From Rhizobiaceae bacterium (GTDB lineage: Bacteria > Pseudomonadota > Alphaproteobacteria > Rhizobiales > Rhizobiaceae), in assembly GCA_023953905.1 (NCBI GenBank), contig JAMLJA010000007.1, positions 1-64,000 on the forward strand: DNA of 64,000 nucleotides, in the 5' to 3' direction. Shown piece after piece: positions 28,753-37,551 of the stretch (its first letter is position 1; every line of letters starts with the position of its first letter). The notes under the pieces were generated by a model, which searched no databases, had not been told where the DNA came from, and saw only the letters and a program-made list of their open reading frames with translations. A program made the translations under genes and the position numbers.

Positions 28753-29499
28753 ATGTCAAGAACTGCCATCGTCACGGGCGCCAGTCGCGGTATCGGACGC
28801 GCTATCGCCGTCGGTCTTGCGAACCGGGGCTATGACCTCGCTTTGAACGACATAGATCGTCAGAAGGACGATCTGAATGATGCCGCTGAAGAGGTGCGTG
28901 GGCTTGGCCGCAAATGCGTCACCATTCTGGCCGATGTCAGCGACGCCAGCGATTGCAAGCGAGCCGTCGCCGAAGCGATCAGCGGCCTTGGTCATATCGA
29001 CGTGCTCGTCAACAATGCCGGTATCCTGAAGCTCTCGACGATCGACGAGATGACCCCGGAACTGTGGGACCAGACATTCGCGGTGAATACGCGTGGCGTG
29101 TTCCAGATGACGCAGGCTGTTGTGACTCACATGAAGGAGCGCCGCTACGGTCGGATCGTGAACCTTGCGTCGCTTGCCGCAAGGACGGGTGGCCCGGGCC
29201 AGTCCCACTATGCAGCGTCAAAGTCTGCGGTCGTTGGCTTTACCCGGGTTTCGTCCATGGAATTTGGCGGCTTTGGAATCACCGTCAATGCGGTATGCCC
29301 CGGAATCATCATGACGGAGATGGGCCGCAACAATCTGCGGGAACCCGAGCGAGTCGCCTATTTCGAGAAGATCACCGACCTGCATCGGCTCGGCCAGCCC
29401 GAAGACGTGGTCGGGCCGGTTGCCTTCTTCGCCTCCGATGACTCAGCCTTTGTCACCGGCCAGGCGCTGAATGTGGATGGTGGCATCTTCTACAGCTGA
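28753..29499 (+). CDS. Short-chain dehydrogenase/reductase (SDR)
   Basis: This is a 248-residue classical SDR. The cofactor loop is TGASRGIGRA (8-17), the structural motif is NNAG (87-90), and the catalytic residues are S140, Y153 and K157. The C-terminus ends in the family-typical FVTGQALNVDGG. Start 28753 was chosen because it gives the standard length. It oxidises or reduces a secondary alcohol with NAD(P). It is the last gene of the aldolase-kinase group and is followed by two hairpins. Confidence 0.9.
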   Translation: MSRTAIVTGASRGIGRAIAVGLANRGYDLALNDIDRQKDDLNDAAEEVRGLGRKCVTILADVSDASDCKRAVAEAISGLGHIDVLVNNAGILKLSTIDEMTPELWDQTFAVNTRGVFQMTQAVVTHMKERRYGRIVNLASLAARTGGPGQSHYAASKSAVVGFTRVSSMEFGGFGITVNAVCPGIIMTEMGRNNLREPERVAYFEKITDLHRLGQPEDVVGPVAFFASDDSAFVTGQALNVDGGIFYS

Positions 29500-29513
29500 T
29501 CTCGAAACTTCAG

Positions 29514-29530
29514 GCGCCCTCATGGGGCGC
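29514..29530 (+). terminator. Hairpin after the SDR gene
   Basis: GCGCCC (29514-29519) pairs with GGGCGC (29525-29530) around a 5-base loop, 15 bp after the stop codon, and is followed by ATCTCTTC. It is probably the end of the aldolase-kinase-SDR transcript. Confidence 0.5.
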
Positions 29531-29552
29531 ATCTCTTCAGGACGATGTGACG

Positions 29553-29574
29553 CCGAGCGTTCGAAGACGCTCGG
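29553..29574. terminator. Second hairpin in the SDR-CaiB gap
   Basis: CCGAGCGT and ACGCTCGG form a perfect 8-bp stem around TCGAAG. It lies between the first hairpin and the promoter of the next operon. The rest of this 321-bp gap holds the promoter and operator listed next; I see no gene in it. Confidence 0.4.
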
Positions 29575-29634
29575 GGCGGTCGCGCACGTTGGCGCACCTG
29601 GGTCGAGAGTGCTCAAAAAAAGAATGCGCGGGCG

Positions 29635-29662
29635 TTGACTGCACCAGCCGTTCAACTATTCT
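29635..29662 (+). promoter_or_regulatory. Putative promoter of the CaiB-enoyl-CoA hydratase operon
   Basis: TTGACT (29635-29640) and TATTCT (29657-29662) are 16 bp apart. The 17-bp inverted repeat begins 16 bp after the -10 box, in the position of a repressor site overlapping early transcription. Confidence 0.5.
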
Positions 29663-29677
29663 GCAAAGTGAAATCAT

Positions 29678-29694
29678 GTCCTAAAATATAGGAT
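29678..29694. promoter_or_regulatory. 17-bp IclR-type operator candidate (GTCC version)
   Basis: GTCCTAAAATATAGGAT contains a perfect TCCTA-N5-TAGGA repeat. It is nearly identical to the sites at 22623 and 31812. It lies just downstream of the putative promoter of the CaiB operon. Confidence 0.65.
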
Positions 29695-29820
29695 GATTGC
29701 AAGTCATACGACTGGCGGGTCTGGTAGCCGTGTCGTCCGCGCCCAGGCATAGGTCTCATCTCGGGACATGGCCTGTCTCGGCGGACTGGCTTGGAACATA
29801 TGAGGAGGAGCGCCTGCACA

Positions 29821-30975
29821 ATGCTGCCACTAGCCGATATCCGGGTTATCGAATTCTGTCAGGTTGCGGCCGGCCCATTCTGCGGCATGCTGCTGGCAGA
29901 CATGGGCGCTGACGTCATCAAGGTCGAGCCGCCAACTGGCGATACTCTGCGTCAGTGGCCGCCAATCACAAATGGCGACAGTGAGAACTTCGCATCGCTC
30001 AACCGCAACAAGCGCTCCGTCGTGCTTGACTTGAAAAATCCGAGCGACCGCGACACAGCCATCGAACTCATCGGCACGGCCAGCATCCTCATCGAGAACA
30101 ATCGCGCTGGCGTGATGGACAGGCTTGGACTGGGCTACGAAGCGATGCGCGCGCGTTTTCCCAAGCTTGTCTATTGCTCCATTTCCGCTTTCGGCCAGAC
30201 GGGACCGAGGGCCAATGAGGGCGGCTTCGACGTGACGGTGCAGGCCATGTCGGGCATCATGAGCGTTACCGGCGAAGAAGATGGCGGCCCGGTCAAGTGC
30301 GGCGTGCCGGTGTCCGATTTCACCGCCGGTCTATATGCCGCCTATGCTGCGCTCGCCCTCCTGCGAACGGGGCAGGGCGGCTATGTCGACGTGCCGATGC
30401 TGGGGGCAAGCCTTGCCATCGGTGCGCTGCAGACCAGCGAGTATTTCGGCAGCGGGCGCAATCCGCGCAAACTCGGGTCGGCGCATCCCCGCAATGCACC
30501 TTACCAAGCATTCCGCTGTGGAAGTGGCCACATCGTCATCGCTGCGGGCAATGACAAGCTCTGGCGTGAGGTCTGTGCGATTGTAGGCATCGAGGATCTT
30601 GTCGATGATCCCCGGTTTGCGACCACGTCGCTACGCGCGCGCAATCAGGCCGTTCTTGCCGAGGCGATCGAGGCAAAGCTGGAACATGCCGACCCCAAGG
30701 AGGTGCTTGCGCGCCTCGCCAAGGCAGGCGTGCCGAGTTCTCCCATCAACGATTATTCGGAGGCGCTTTCGGATCCTCAGGTCGTGCATGCGGGCTGGGT
30801 CGAGGCGCTTGAACTGCCAAACGGAACGGTGACGCGCACTTTTGGCAATCCCATCACCATCAATGGCAAGCGAGAGCCGGTAAGGTCTGCTCCACCGGCC
30901 TTGGGCGCCGACACAGCCGAGGTTCGGTCGTGGCTGAAGGAATTGGCGACCCGCCCTGCAAAGGTCGGCTCATGA
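29821..30975 (+). CDS. CaiB/BaiF family (class III) CoA-transferase
   Basis: This is a 384-residue class III CoA-transferase, paralogous to the one at 13.0-14.3 kb. VAAGPFCGMLLADMGADVIKVEPP, ASILIENNRAGVMDRLGLGYEAM and the region with the likely catalytic aspartate (CGVPVSDFTAGLYAAYAAL) are all present. I chose ATG 29821, preceded by GAGGAGGAG; an upstream ATG at 29791 would place that ribosome site inside the gene. It overlaps the enoyl-CoA hydratase gene by four bases. The pair would activate an acid to its CoA ester and then hydrate or cleave it. Confidence 0.9.
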   Translation: MLPLADIRVIEFCQVAAGPFCGMLLADMGADVIKVEPPTGDTLRQWPPITNGDSENFASLNRNKRSVVLDLKNPSDRDTAIELIGTASILIENNRAGVMDRLGLGYEAMRARFPKLVYCSISAFGQTGPRANEGGFDVTVQAMSGIMSVTGEEDGGPVKCGVPVSDFTAGLYAAYAALALLRTGQGGYVDVPMLGASLAIGALQTSEYFGSGRNPRKLGSAHPRNAPYQAFRCGSGHIVIAAGNDKLWREVCAIVGIEDLVDDPRFATTSLRARNQAVLAEAIEAKLEHADPKEVLARLAKAGVPSSPINDYSEALSDPQVVHAGWVEALELPNGTVTRTFGNPITINGKREPVRSAPPALGADTAEVRSWLKELATRPAKVGS

Positions 30976-31700
30976 ACGCTCCCCTCCGGCTCGATGTGCG
31001 CGACGGCGTCACAAGGGCGAAGCTCAACCGACCGGAGCGCGGCAATGCTCTCGATGGCGAAACGGTCGAACACCTTATCGACGCGCTCGAACAGGCATCG
31101 ACAAACGGCACGCGCGCCTTCGTGATTCAGGGAGAGGGACGACATTTCTGTACCGGGTTCGACATTCCGGAGGACGGAAGTGACGATGCCACACTGTTGC
31201 ACCGCTTCATTCGCATCGAGATGCTGCTTCAAAGTGTTTATCGGGCACCGTTTGTGACCATCGCCGTTGCGCAAGGTCGCGCTTTTGGTGCGGGTGCGGA
31301 TCTGTTCCTGGCATGCGATCGGCGCGCGGCAACAGCCGACGCGAAGTTCTGCTTTCCGGGTGCCGGATTTGGCATCCTTTTGGGGACCCGTCGTCTCGTG
31401 GCGCGTGTCGGCAGCGACGAGGCGCGGCGGCTGGTGCGGACCGGCGCGGTCATAGATGCAGCCAAGGCGATCGACATCAGTCTGGCCAATCTGCTGCTCG
31501 ACCCAAGCGGGGTCGAGGAAATGATCGCGGCGGAGGCTGTGGTGTCCATTGAGAGTAACACGATGGCTGCCCTTCAACACGCAACTGCCACGGTCGATGA
31601 CGACGCGGCATTGGTGGATCTGGTTCGCTCTGCTGCCAAACCCGGTCTTGCTGCGCGTGTGGCGAGCTATCGCGCGCGGGTTAAGGCGGCGCGGCAATAG
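30972..31700 (+). CDS. Enoyl-CoA hydratase/isomerase family protein
   Basis: This is a 242-residue crotonase-fold protein, at the short end for the family. The N-terminal LNRPERGNALDGETVEHLI and the oxyanion-hole region VAQGRAFGAGADLFLACDRR are clear. The second part lacks an obvious pair of catalytic glutamates (FPGAGFGILLGTRRLVARVG), so the reaction may be hydrolysis, isomerisation or decarboxylation rather than simple hydration. The ATGA overlap with the CaiB gene indicates co-translation; the substrate should be the CoA ester made by that enzyme. Confidence 0.85.
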   Translation: MNAPLRLDVRDGVTRAKLNRPERGNALDGETVEHLIDALEQASTNGTRAFVIQGEGRHFCTGFDIPEDGSDDATLLHRFIRIEMLLQSVYRAPFVTIAVAQGRAFGAGADLFLACDRRAATADAKFCFPGAGFGILLGTRRLVARVGSDEARRLVRTGAVIDAAKAIDISLANLLLDPSGVEEMIAAEAVVSIESNTMAALQHATATVDDDAALVDLVRSAAKPGLAARVASYRARVKAARQ

Positions 31701-31761
31701 CGATGCCTTGGCTGAGGCGTTCGTCCGCGGGCCGTTGAGACTGACAACACTGCATCCGCAA

Positions 31762-31790
31762 TTGACACGACGCGCAGATACTCGTATCAC
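31762..31790 (+). promoter_or_regulatory. Putative promoter of the enolase-superfamily/oligopeptide-type importer operon
   Basis: A perfect TTGACA (31762-31767) and TATCAC (31785-31790) are 17 bp apart. The 17-bp operator starts about 15 bp after the predicted transcription start. Confidence 0.55.
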
Positions 31791-31811
31791 AATTCCATGA
31801 TTTGGTTTCGT

Positions 31812-31828
31812 GTCCTAAATAATAGGAC
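31812..31828. promoter_or_regulatory. 17-bp IclR-type operator candidate (GTCC version), perfect arms
   Basis: GTCCTAAATAATAGGAC has fully complementary 6-bp arms and a 5-bp spacer, the best copy of the GTCC-type motif. It lies between the promoter and the GGAGGAGA ribosome site of the gene at 31847. Confidence 0.7.
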
Positions 31829-31846
31829 GCCCGGAGGAGAAGCTGA

Positions 31847-33064
31847 ATGAAGATCGTCAGCGTCGATGTCATGCAGGTGCCAAGCGGAAACGCGGGAGCA
31901 TCCCGAGGCGACTGGTCCCCCGTGATCGTGCGCGTGAACACGGATGAAGGCATCAGCGGATTTGGTGAAGTCGGCCTTGCCTATGGCAAGGGATGGCGTG
32001 CCGGATATGGAATGGTCCAGGATTTCGCAGAGGTCATCATCGGCGAGGATCCGCGCAATATAGAGCTGATCTGGGAGCGCATTTTCCGGACGACGTTTTG
32101 GGGTTTGGGCGGTGGCACTGTCGTCAATGCCGCCATCAGCGCCATCGATATTGCTCTATGGGACATCAAGGGCAAGTCGCTCGGCGTGCCTGTCTGGCAG
32201 CTTCTCGGCGGCAAGACAAACGACAATCTGCGCACATATGCCAGCCAGCTTCAGTTCAACTGGGGTGAGAACGCCGGAAAGCAAACTCTGATCACGCCTG
32301 AAGAGTATGCAGAGGTGACGCGGGTCGCCATGGCGGACGGCTATGACTGCATCAAGGTTGATCCGGTCATCTTCAGCGATCGCGAAGATGGCAAGGGTCC
32401 CTGGAAGATCACCGGACCGCTTGAGAACCGTGTGATCCGCACCGTTCGGGACCGCCTGGCTGCCATGCGCGAGGCCGGCGGGCCGGACCTCGACATCATC
32501 CTCGAGAACCATGGAAACACCGACGCGATCTCTGCAATCCAGATCGGCAAGGCAGTGCAGGATTTGCGCATTTTTTATTACGAAGAGCCGTGCCATCCGC
32601 TCAATTCGAAGTCGATGCTGGAAATTCGCAACAATGTCGACATTCCGATCGCGGCTGGGGAGCGCATCTACACACGCTTCGGTTACCGCCCCTTCCTCGA
32701 GGATCGATCGATCCACGTCATCCAGCCTGACATCTGTCTTTGCGGTGGAATCACCGAGGCGAAGAAGATCTGCGACATGGCCTATGCCTATGACTGCGCT
32801 GTTCAGATCCATGTGTGCGGCAGCCCGATTTCAAAGGCGGCCGCGCTTCAGATAGAGGCCGTGATCCCAAATTTCCTGATCCATGAGCATCATCAGCGCG
32901 CGCTCAACCGCGAGAGCCGCGCGACGTGCCTTTACGACTATCAGCCCGTCAACGGGCGCTATGCCGTGCCGGACCTGCCGGGGATTGGGCAGGAACTGAC
33001 GCCGGAGACGATCGAGCGTTGCTCCACCGTCACCGTGACGCGCTCAAAGCGGTACATGAGCTAG
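31847..33064 (+). CDS. Mandelate racemase/muconate lactonizing enzyme family (sugar-acid dehydratase-like)
   Basis: This is a 405-residue enolase-superfamily enzyme. The N-terminal capping domain is followed by the barrel with likely magnesium ligands E220 (DIILENHG), E246 or E247 (YYEEPCHP) and E272 (AAGERIYTR), and a possible acid/base H222 next to the first ligand. A later histidine (VQIHVCGSP) may also take part. The pattern resembles sugar-acid dehydratases such as galactonate or mannonate dehydratase, but the loops differ and the substrate cannot be named. It is the first gene of the operon that continues with a 2-hydroxyacid dehydrogenase and an importer. Confidence 0.85.
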   Translation: MKIVSVDVMQVPSGNAGASRGDWSPVIVRVNTDEGISGFGEVGLAYGKGWRAGYGMVQDFAEVIIGEDPRNIELIWERIFRTTFWGLGGGTVVNAAISAIDIALWDIKGKSLGVPVWQLLGGKTNDNLRTYASQLQFNWGENAGKQTLITPEEYAEVTRVAMADGYDCIKVDPVIFSDREDGKGPWKITGPLENRVIRTVRDRLAAMREAGGPDLDIILENHGNTDAISAIQIGKAVQDLRIFYYEEPCHPLNSKSMLEIRNNVDIPIAAGERIYTRFGYRPFLEDRSIHVIQPDICLCGGITEAKKICDMAYAYDCAVQIHVCGSPISKAAALQIEAVIPNFLIHEHHQRALNRESRATCLYDYQPVNGRYAVPDLPGIGQELTPETIERCSTVTVTRSKRYMS

Positions 33065-33114
33065 GCAATCAAGCCTGATCGAGATTTCCCGACGTCGAAC
33101 GAGGCCGCCACCAG

Positions 33115-34053
33115 ATGAGCCTGTTGATCGAAGCAGACCGCGAAGAGGGATACGCCGGCTGGCACGACGTGTTCCGTCAGGTCATGCCGACCATGGACAT
33201 TCACTGGTGGAACGACCCGCAGGTCGATCCGCAGGATGTCGAGTATGTGTTCTGCTTCGATCCTGAGCCCGGCCGCCTCACAACATTTCCCAACCTTCGA
33301 CTGATTTGCGCGGCCTCTGTCGGTGTCGAGCGCATCGTGCGTGACCCGAGCTGGTCGCGCTTGATTCCGCTGGTCCGGATGGGATGTCAGGAGACGACTG
33401 CGCAGATGGCCGATTATGTCGCCTGGGCCTGTCTCTCGGCGCACCGCAATCTCCCCCGCATCCTGCAGGCGCGCGATTCAGGCCAATGGGACAAGTTTAC
33501 GCCGGCCGCCGTGGTCGCAAACCGCCGGGTTGGCATTCTGGGAATGGGCAGTCTGGGTGGCGCCGCTGCCAAAATGCTGACGAAGGTCGGGTTCAAGACG
33601 GCCGGCTGGTCACGGACCCGCAAGTCAATTCCGGGGGTCGAGAGCTTTGCCGGGCCCGACGAACTCGACGCTTTGCTGCGCCAGTCCGACATTGTGGTCT
33701 GCCTGATGCCGGGAACGCCGGACACGATGGGAATCCTCAATGCCGAGCGCCTTGCATTGCTTCCGTCCGGTGCATCGATAATCAATGTCGCCAGAAGCGG
33801 GCACGTGGTCATGCCGGACCTCATCGCCGCGCTGGAAAGTGGGCGTCTTTCATGCGCGATCCTCGATGTCTTCGACAAGGAGCCGCTGCCTGCTGACAGC
33901 TTCCTGTGGAAGCAACCCGGCGTTCTCGTGACATCTCATCTTGCCTCGACCGCGTCGCAGCGGTCACGGGCACAATATGCTTCCGACATCATCGCCGCTT
34001 TCGAGCGCGGCGAGGAACTGCCCAATCGATACGACCCGGAGCACGGCTACTAG
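33115..34053 (+). CDS. D-2-hydroxyacid dehydrogenase (GhrA-like)
   Basis: This is a 312-residue NAD(P)-dependent enzyme of the glyoxylate/hydroxypyruvate reductase type. The Rossmann loop is GILGMGSLGGAAAKML near 139; catalytic residues are the arginine in NVARSGHVV, the glutamate in DVFDKEPLP and the histidine in VTSHLASTAS. It would reduce a 2-oxoacid (such as one released by the enolase-superfamily dehydratase upstream) to a D-2-hydroxyacid or run in reverse. It lies 50 bp after the preceding gene and 52 bp before the binding-protein gene. Confidence 0.88.
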   Translation: MSLLIEADREEGYAGWHDVFRQVMPTMDIHWWNDPQVDPQDVEYVFCFDPEPGRLTTFPNLRLICAASVGVERIVRDPSWSRLIPLVRMGCQETTAQMADYVAWACLSAHRNLPRILQARDSGQWDKFTPAAVVANRRVGILGMGSLGGAAAKMLTKVGFKTAGWSRTRKSIPGVESFAGPDELDALLRQSDIVVCLMPGTPDTMGILNAERLALLPSGASIINVARSGHVVMPDLIAALESGRLSCAILDVFDKEPLPADSFLWKQPGVLVTSHLASTASQRSRAQYASDIIAAFERGEELPNRYDPEHGY

Positions 34054-34105
34054 GAGAAGCCGCGCTGCCGGGTTTGCACCCAATAACTTGGAAACGGAGG
34101 AAACA

Positions 34106-35695
34106 ATGAGATTCAAGCACTTCATGACAGCCGCGCTAATGGCCGGCATCGCCTATGGCGCCGGCATGGCGGACGCTGTCGCCCAAGATGCGCCGACACG
34201 CCTCGTGGGCGGCTTCGACGTAGGCCCCGGTGGCTTTCCAAACAACGTCAATCCACTTCTCGCAACAACAGGCTACATGGCGTTGACACTCGCCTATGAG
34301 CCGTTGGTGATCTACGACGAGAAGATCGAGAAGGTCATTGGCCGTCTGGCCGATAGCTTCGAGATCGCACCCGATGGATTGACCTACACGTTCAAGTTGT
34401 CGCCGGAGGCCAAGTGGCACGACGGCGAGGCATTTACCTCCAAGGATGTCGCCTTCACGCTCGACCTCGCAAGAAACAATGCGAGCGGCTCGGTCTATGT
34501 CGCGCGCCTTGCCACCATAACGGATGTGGCGACGCCCGATGACCGTACGGTCGTCTTGACGCTGTCGCAGCCGAACTCCTCGCTTCTAGACACGCTCACC
34601 AAGTTGATGATGCTTCCCGAGCACAAGCTGGCTTCGATCCCGGCAGATACGCTCGCGCGTAACGAGTATTGGATCACGGAGCCTGTTGGCACCGGTGCAT
34701 TCCGGTTCAAGCAATATTCGCCCAACCAGTTCATCGAGTACGAGGCCTTCGCCGACTACCGGCGCGGCAAGCCGAAGATCGACCAGCTCGTCAACCGCTA
34801 TTTCAAGACGCCAGCAGCAGCTGTCGCAGCCTTGAAGGCTGGCGAGATTGCCGTGAGCTATGTGGAAGCCGACGACGTCACGAACTTCCAGTCGGATGAC
34901 GCGTTTCGTGTGATCGAAGGCAAGTCGCAGGTCGTCAATTATCTCGGCTTCAACTTCGCCGCCAAGATATGGGACGATCAGCGGGTACGTGCAGCAGTGA
35001 TGTACGCACTCGATCGCAAGACGATCGTCGAACAGCTCTATGGCGGGAAGGCGACCGTGGCCAACTGCGGCTATACCGCCGAACGCCTCGTTCCGTCGGA
35101 TCTGGAAGCCTACGACTATAATCCGGACAAGGCGCGGGAGCTTCTCAAGGAAGCCGGTTGGGACCAGATCAACGGCGCAAAGCCGATCTCCGTACTGACC
35201 TATTACAACAACGATCAGTCCAACAACGTCGTCGCGGCGATGCAGGCGATGCTGGCCCAGGTCGGCATCAACATCGCGCCTCGCGTCGCTGACATGGCCG
35301 GCTACAACGCGGTCATCTACGCCAAGCCGATCGATCCCTCGCAGTTCCAGCTCGTCTATGCAGGCCTGACCAATGGGCCGAACCCGGGCAATCTCAACAT
35401 CGGTCTGAACGGCGCGCAGATCCCGCCGAACGGGTCAAACTACACACGGGTCGATATTCCCGCTGTGTCCGAAGCCTTCAATGCCGGACTGAAGCAGACC
35501 ACTGCTGAAGGTATGGACAAGAGCTATCGGGATGTCTGCAGCGCGATGAACAAGGAACTGCCTTGGGCCACGCTTTGGGAAACCAAGCGCTACGGTGTGG
35601 AATCGGTCAAGCTGAAGAACATGAACTGGCAGCCGGCTCCCGGTGGTGGACCCTACGAGATGCACCAGGAAACCTGGGAACTCGAAGGGAACTGA
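34106..35695 (+). CDS. ABC importer periplasmic binding protein, oligopeptide/nickel type (SBP family 5)
   Basis: This is a 529-residue exported binding protein. Start 34106 has GGAGGAAACA before it and gives a signal peptide (MRFKHFMTAALMAGIAYG..., cleavage after DAVA). Family 5 signatures are YEPLVIYDEKIEKVIGRLADSFEIAPDGLTYTFKL with KWHDGEAFTSKDVAFTL, and later RAAVMYALDRKTIVEQLYGG. Such proteins bind peptides, but also glycosides, sugar acids and opines, so the catabolic neighbours are a better guide than the family name. Confidence 0.93.
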   Translation: MRFKHFMTAALMAGIAYGAGMADAVAQDAPTRLVGGFDVGPGGFPNNVNPLLATTGYMALTLAYEPLVIYDEKIEKVIGRLADSFEIAPDGLTYTFKLSPEAKWHDGEAFTSKDVAFTLDLARNNASGSVYVARLATITDVATPDDRTVVLTLSQPNSSLLDTLTKLMMLPEHKLASIPADTLARNEYWITEPVGTGAFRFKQYSPNQFIEYEAFADYRRGKPKIDQLVNRYFKTPAAAVAALKAGEIAVSYVEADDVTNFQSDDAFRVIEGKSQVVNYLGFNFAAKIWDDQRVRAAVMYALDRKTIVEQLYGGKATVANCGYTAERLVPSDLEAYDYNPDKARELLKEAGWDQINGAKPISVLTYYNNDQSNNVVAAMQAMLAQVGINIAPRVADMAGYNAVIYAKPIDPSQFQLVYAGLTNGPNPGNLNIGLNGAQIPPNGSNYTRVDIPAVSEAFNAGLKQTTAEGMDKSYRDVCSAMNKELPWATLWETKRYGVESVKLKNMNWQPAPGGGPYEMHQETWELEGN

Positions 35696-35709
35696 TCTAG
35701 GTCCTGATC

Positions 35710-36669
35710 ATGACGCTTTATCTGGTTCGCCGGTTCGCGGCTGGGATACTTCTACTGCTTGCGCTCAGCATGCTGGTATTCTTCCTCCTGCGCCTCGCCC
35801 CCGGCGATCCGATCTCCTCCTATATCGACCCAATGGCGTCGATGACGGAGGCGGATATGGAACGGTTGCGACAGAGCCTCGGCCTCGATCAGCCGCTGCC
35901 GTTCCAATATGTCTACTGGCTGGGTGAAGCCCTGTCGGGCGATCTTGGGCGGTCCTTGCAGAGAAACGGGCAACCCGTGCTGGATCTTCTTTCGACCAGT
36001 ATCGGCCCGTCCATGCTCCTCATGCTCACGGGCTCGACCCTTGCGATCATATTTGGCGTGATCATCGGCATCGTCGGTGCGGTTCGTCGTGATGGTCCGG
36101 TCGATCTGACCCTCGCGGCACTGTCGTCGCTTGGTGTGTCGAGCCCTGCGTTCCTGACGTCTCTCGTCGGCCTCTATGTCTTCTCGGGAGTCCTTCAATG
36201 GGCACCTGCAGGCGGCATGCAGGATCCCGGGATGCCGTTCACAGTGTCCGGACTATTGAAGCATCTTGCTCTGCCGGCGCTCATTCTGGCGTTTGGCCAG
36301 ACGGCACTGATCGCGCGCTACATGCGCTCGTCTCTGCTGGAGGTGCTACATCAGGACTATATCCGCACGGCGCGCGCCAAAGGCGTGCCCGGGCGCATGG
36401 TCATCCTCAAGCACGCGGTTCGCAATGCGCTTCTGCCTGTGGTCACGTTGATCGGATCCACTCTCGGTCTTGCCGTGGGAGGCGCCATCTTCATCGAGAG
36501 CGTCTTCAACTGGCCCGGCATGGGTCTGTTGATGGTGACTGCCGTCGAGGCTCGCGACTACCCTTTGATCATGGGCGGAACGCTCATGGTGGGCGCCTGG
36601 GTGATCCTCGCCAATATCATGACGGACGTGGCTTATGCCTTCATCGACCCGCGCATCAAGGTCGGCTGA
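35710..36669 (+). CDS. ABC importer permease, DppB type
   Basis: This is a 319-residue inner-membrane permease. The N-terminus ([34 protein letters not shown]) and the ATPase-contact loop [26 protein letters not shown] are typical for DppB/OppB. It lies 14 bp after the binding-protein gene and 1 bp before the second permease gene. The ribosome site is weak, which fits translational coupling. Confidence 0.95.
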   Translation: MTLYLVRRFAAGILLLLALSMLVFFLLRLAPGDPISSYIDPMASMTEADMERLRQSLGLDQPLPFQYVYWLGEALSGDLGRSLQRNGQPVLDLLSTSIGPSMLLMLTGSTLAIIFGVIIGIVGAVRRDGPVDLTLAALSSLGVSSPAFLTSLVGLYVFSGVLQWAPAGGMQDPGMPFTVSGLLKHLALPALILAFGQTALIARYMRSSLLEVLHQDYIRTARAKGVPGRMVILKHAVRNALLPVVTLIGSTLGLAVGGAIFIESVFNWPGMGLLMVTAVEARDYPLIMGGTLMVGAWVILANIMTDVAYAFIDPRIKVG

Positions 36670-36670
36670 C

Positions 36671-37549
36671 ATGACGGTCGCCAGATTCCTCCCGGATATG
36701 AAAAGCCCAACAGGGCGGGCACTCCGCCGCTTCGTCGGCAATCCAAGTGCCATGCTCGGCCTCGCCCTCATGGTGGCGTTCCTGCTCGTGATGTTCATCT
36801 ATCCAGCCGTCAGCGCGATCGGTCCCAACAGCATCGATCTGCTGGCGATCAACAAGCCGCCAAGTCTAGCGCACTGGCTGGGAACGGACGGCGTCGGCCG
36901 CGACGTCTTTGCGCGATTGCTCGAAGGCGGGCGCGTGTCGCTCCTCGTCGCCCTGACATCCTCCGTCGCATCACTCGTCATTGGCTTTGCGGTCGGCGCG
37001 GTGGCCGGCCTTGGTGGGCGCTTCGCGGATGCGGGCGCCATGCGGGCCGTGGATGTCGCCATGACGCTGCCGCCCGTGATCCTGCTGCTGGTGCTAGCAT
37101 CCATCACCGGTCCAGGTATCGGTCCAACCATCCTTGTCATTTCCCTCCTGTCATGGCCCGTCCTGTCGCGGCTCGTTCGCTCGCGGCTGCTTGAACTCGG
37201 CCAACGGGATTTCGTGGTCGCCTCGCGCGGAATGGGCGCGGGTCTGGGTTCGCTGATCCGCCGTCATGCGCTGCCGAACACGATCGACATACTGGTGGTT
37301 TTTGTGACCCTTCAGGTTGCCAATGCGATCCTGCTTGAAGCCGGTCTGTCGTTCCTCGGTCTCGGCGTGCCGCCGCCGGATGCGAGCTGGGGCAACATGC
37401 TGTTCGCGGCACGCAGTACGACCGTTCTGACGAATTATCCCTGGCAGTGGATGTTTCCCGGCCTGGCACTGGTCGTCGTCGTGCTTGCCATCAATTTCAT
37501 TGGCGACGGGCTGCGTGATGCCTTCGATCCTCGCTCGGAGGGAGGCTGA
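36671..37549 (+). CDS. ABC importer permease, DppC type
   Basis: This is a 292-residue inner-membrane permease pairing with the DppB-like protein. It has the OppC N-terminal domain, the [28 protein letters not shown] motif near residue 80 and the EAA loop [25 protein letters not shown] near 190. Start 36671 follows the previous stop directly; the frame is open slightly further upstream but would overlap that gene. Confidence 0.95.
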   Translation: MTVARFLPDMKSPTGRALRRFVGNPSAMLGLALMVAFLLVMFIYPAVSAIGPNSIDLLAINKPPSLAHWLGTDGVGRDVFARLLEGGRVSLLVALTSSVASLVIGFAVGAVAGLGGRFADAGAMRAVDVAMTLPPVILLLVLASITGPGIGPTILVISLLSWPVLSRLVRSRLLELGQRDFVVASRGMGAGLGSLIRRHALPNTIDILVVFVTLQVANAILLEAGLSFLGLGVPPPDASWGNMLFAARSTTVLTNYPWQWMFPGLALVVVVLAINFIGDGLRDAFDPRSEGG

Positions 37550-37551
37550 TC

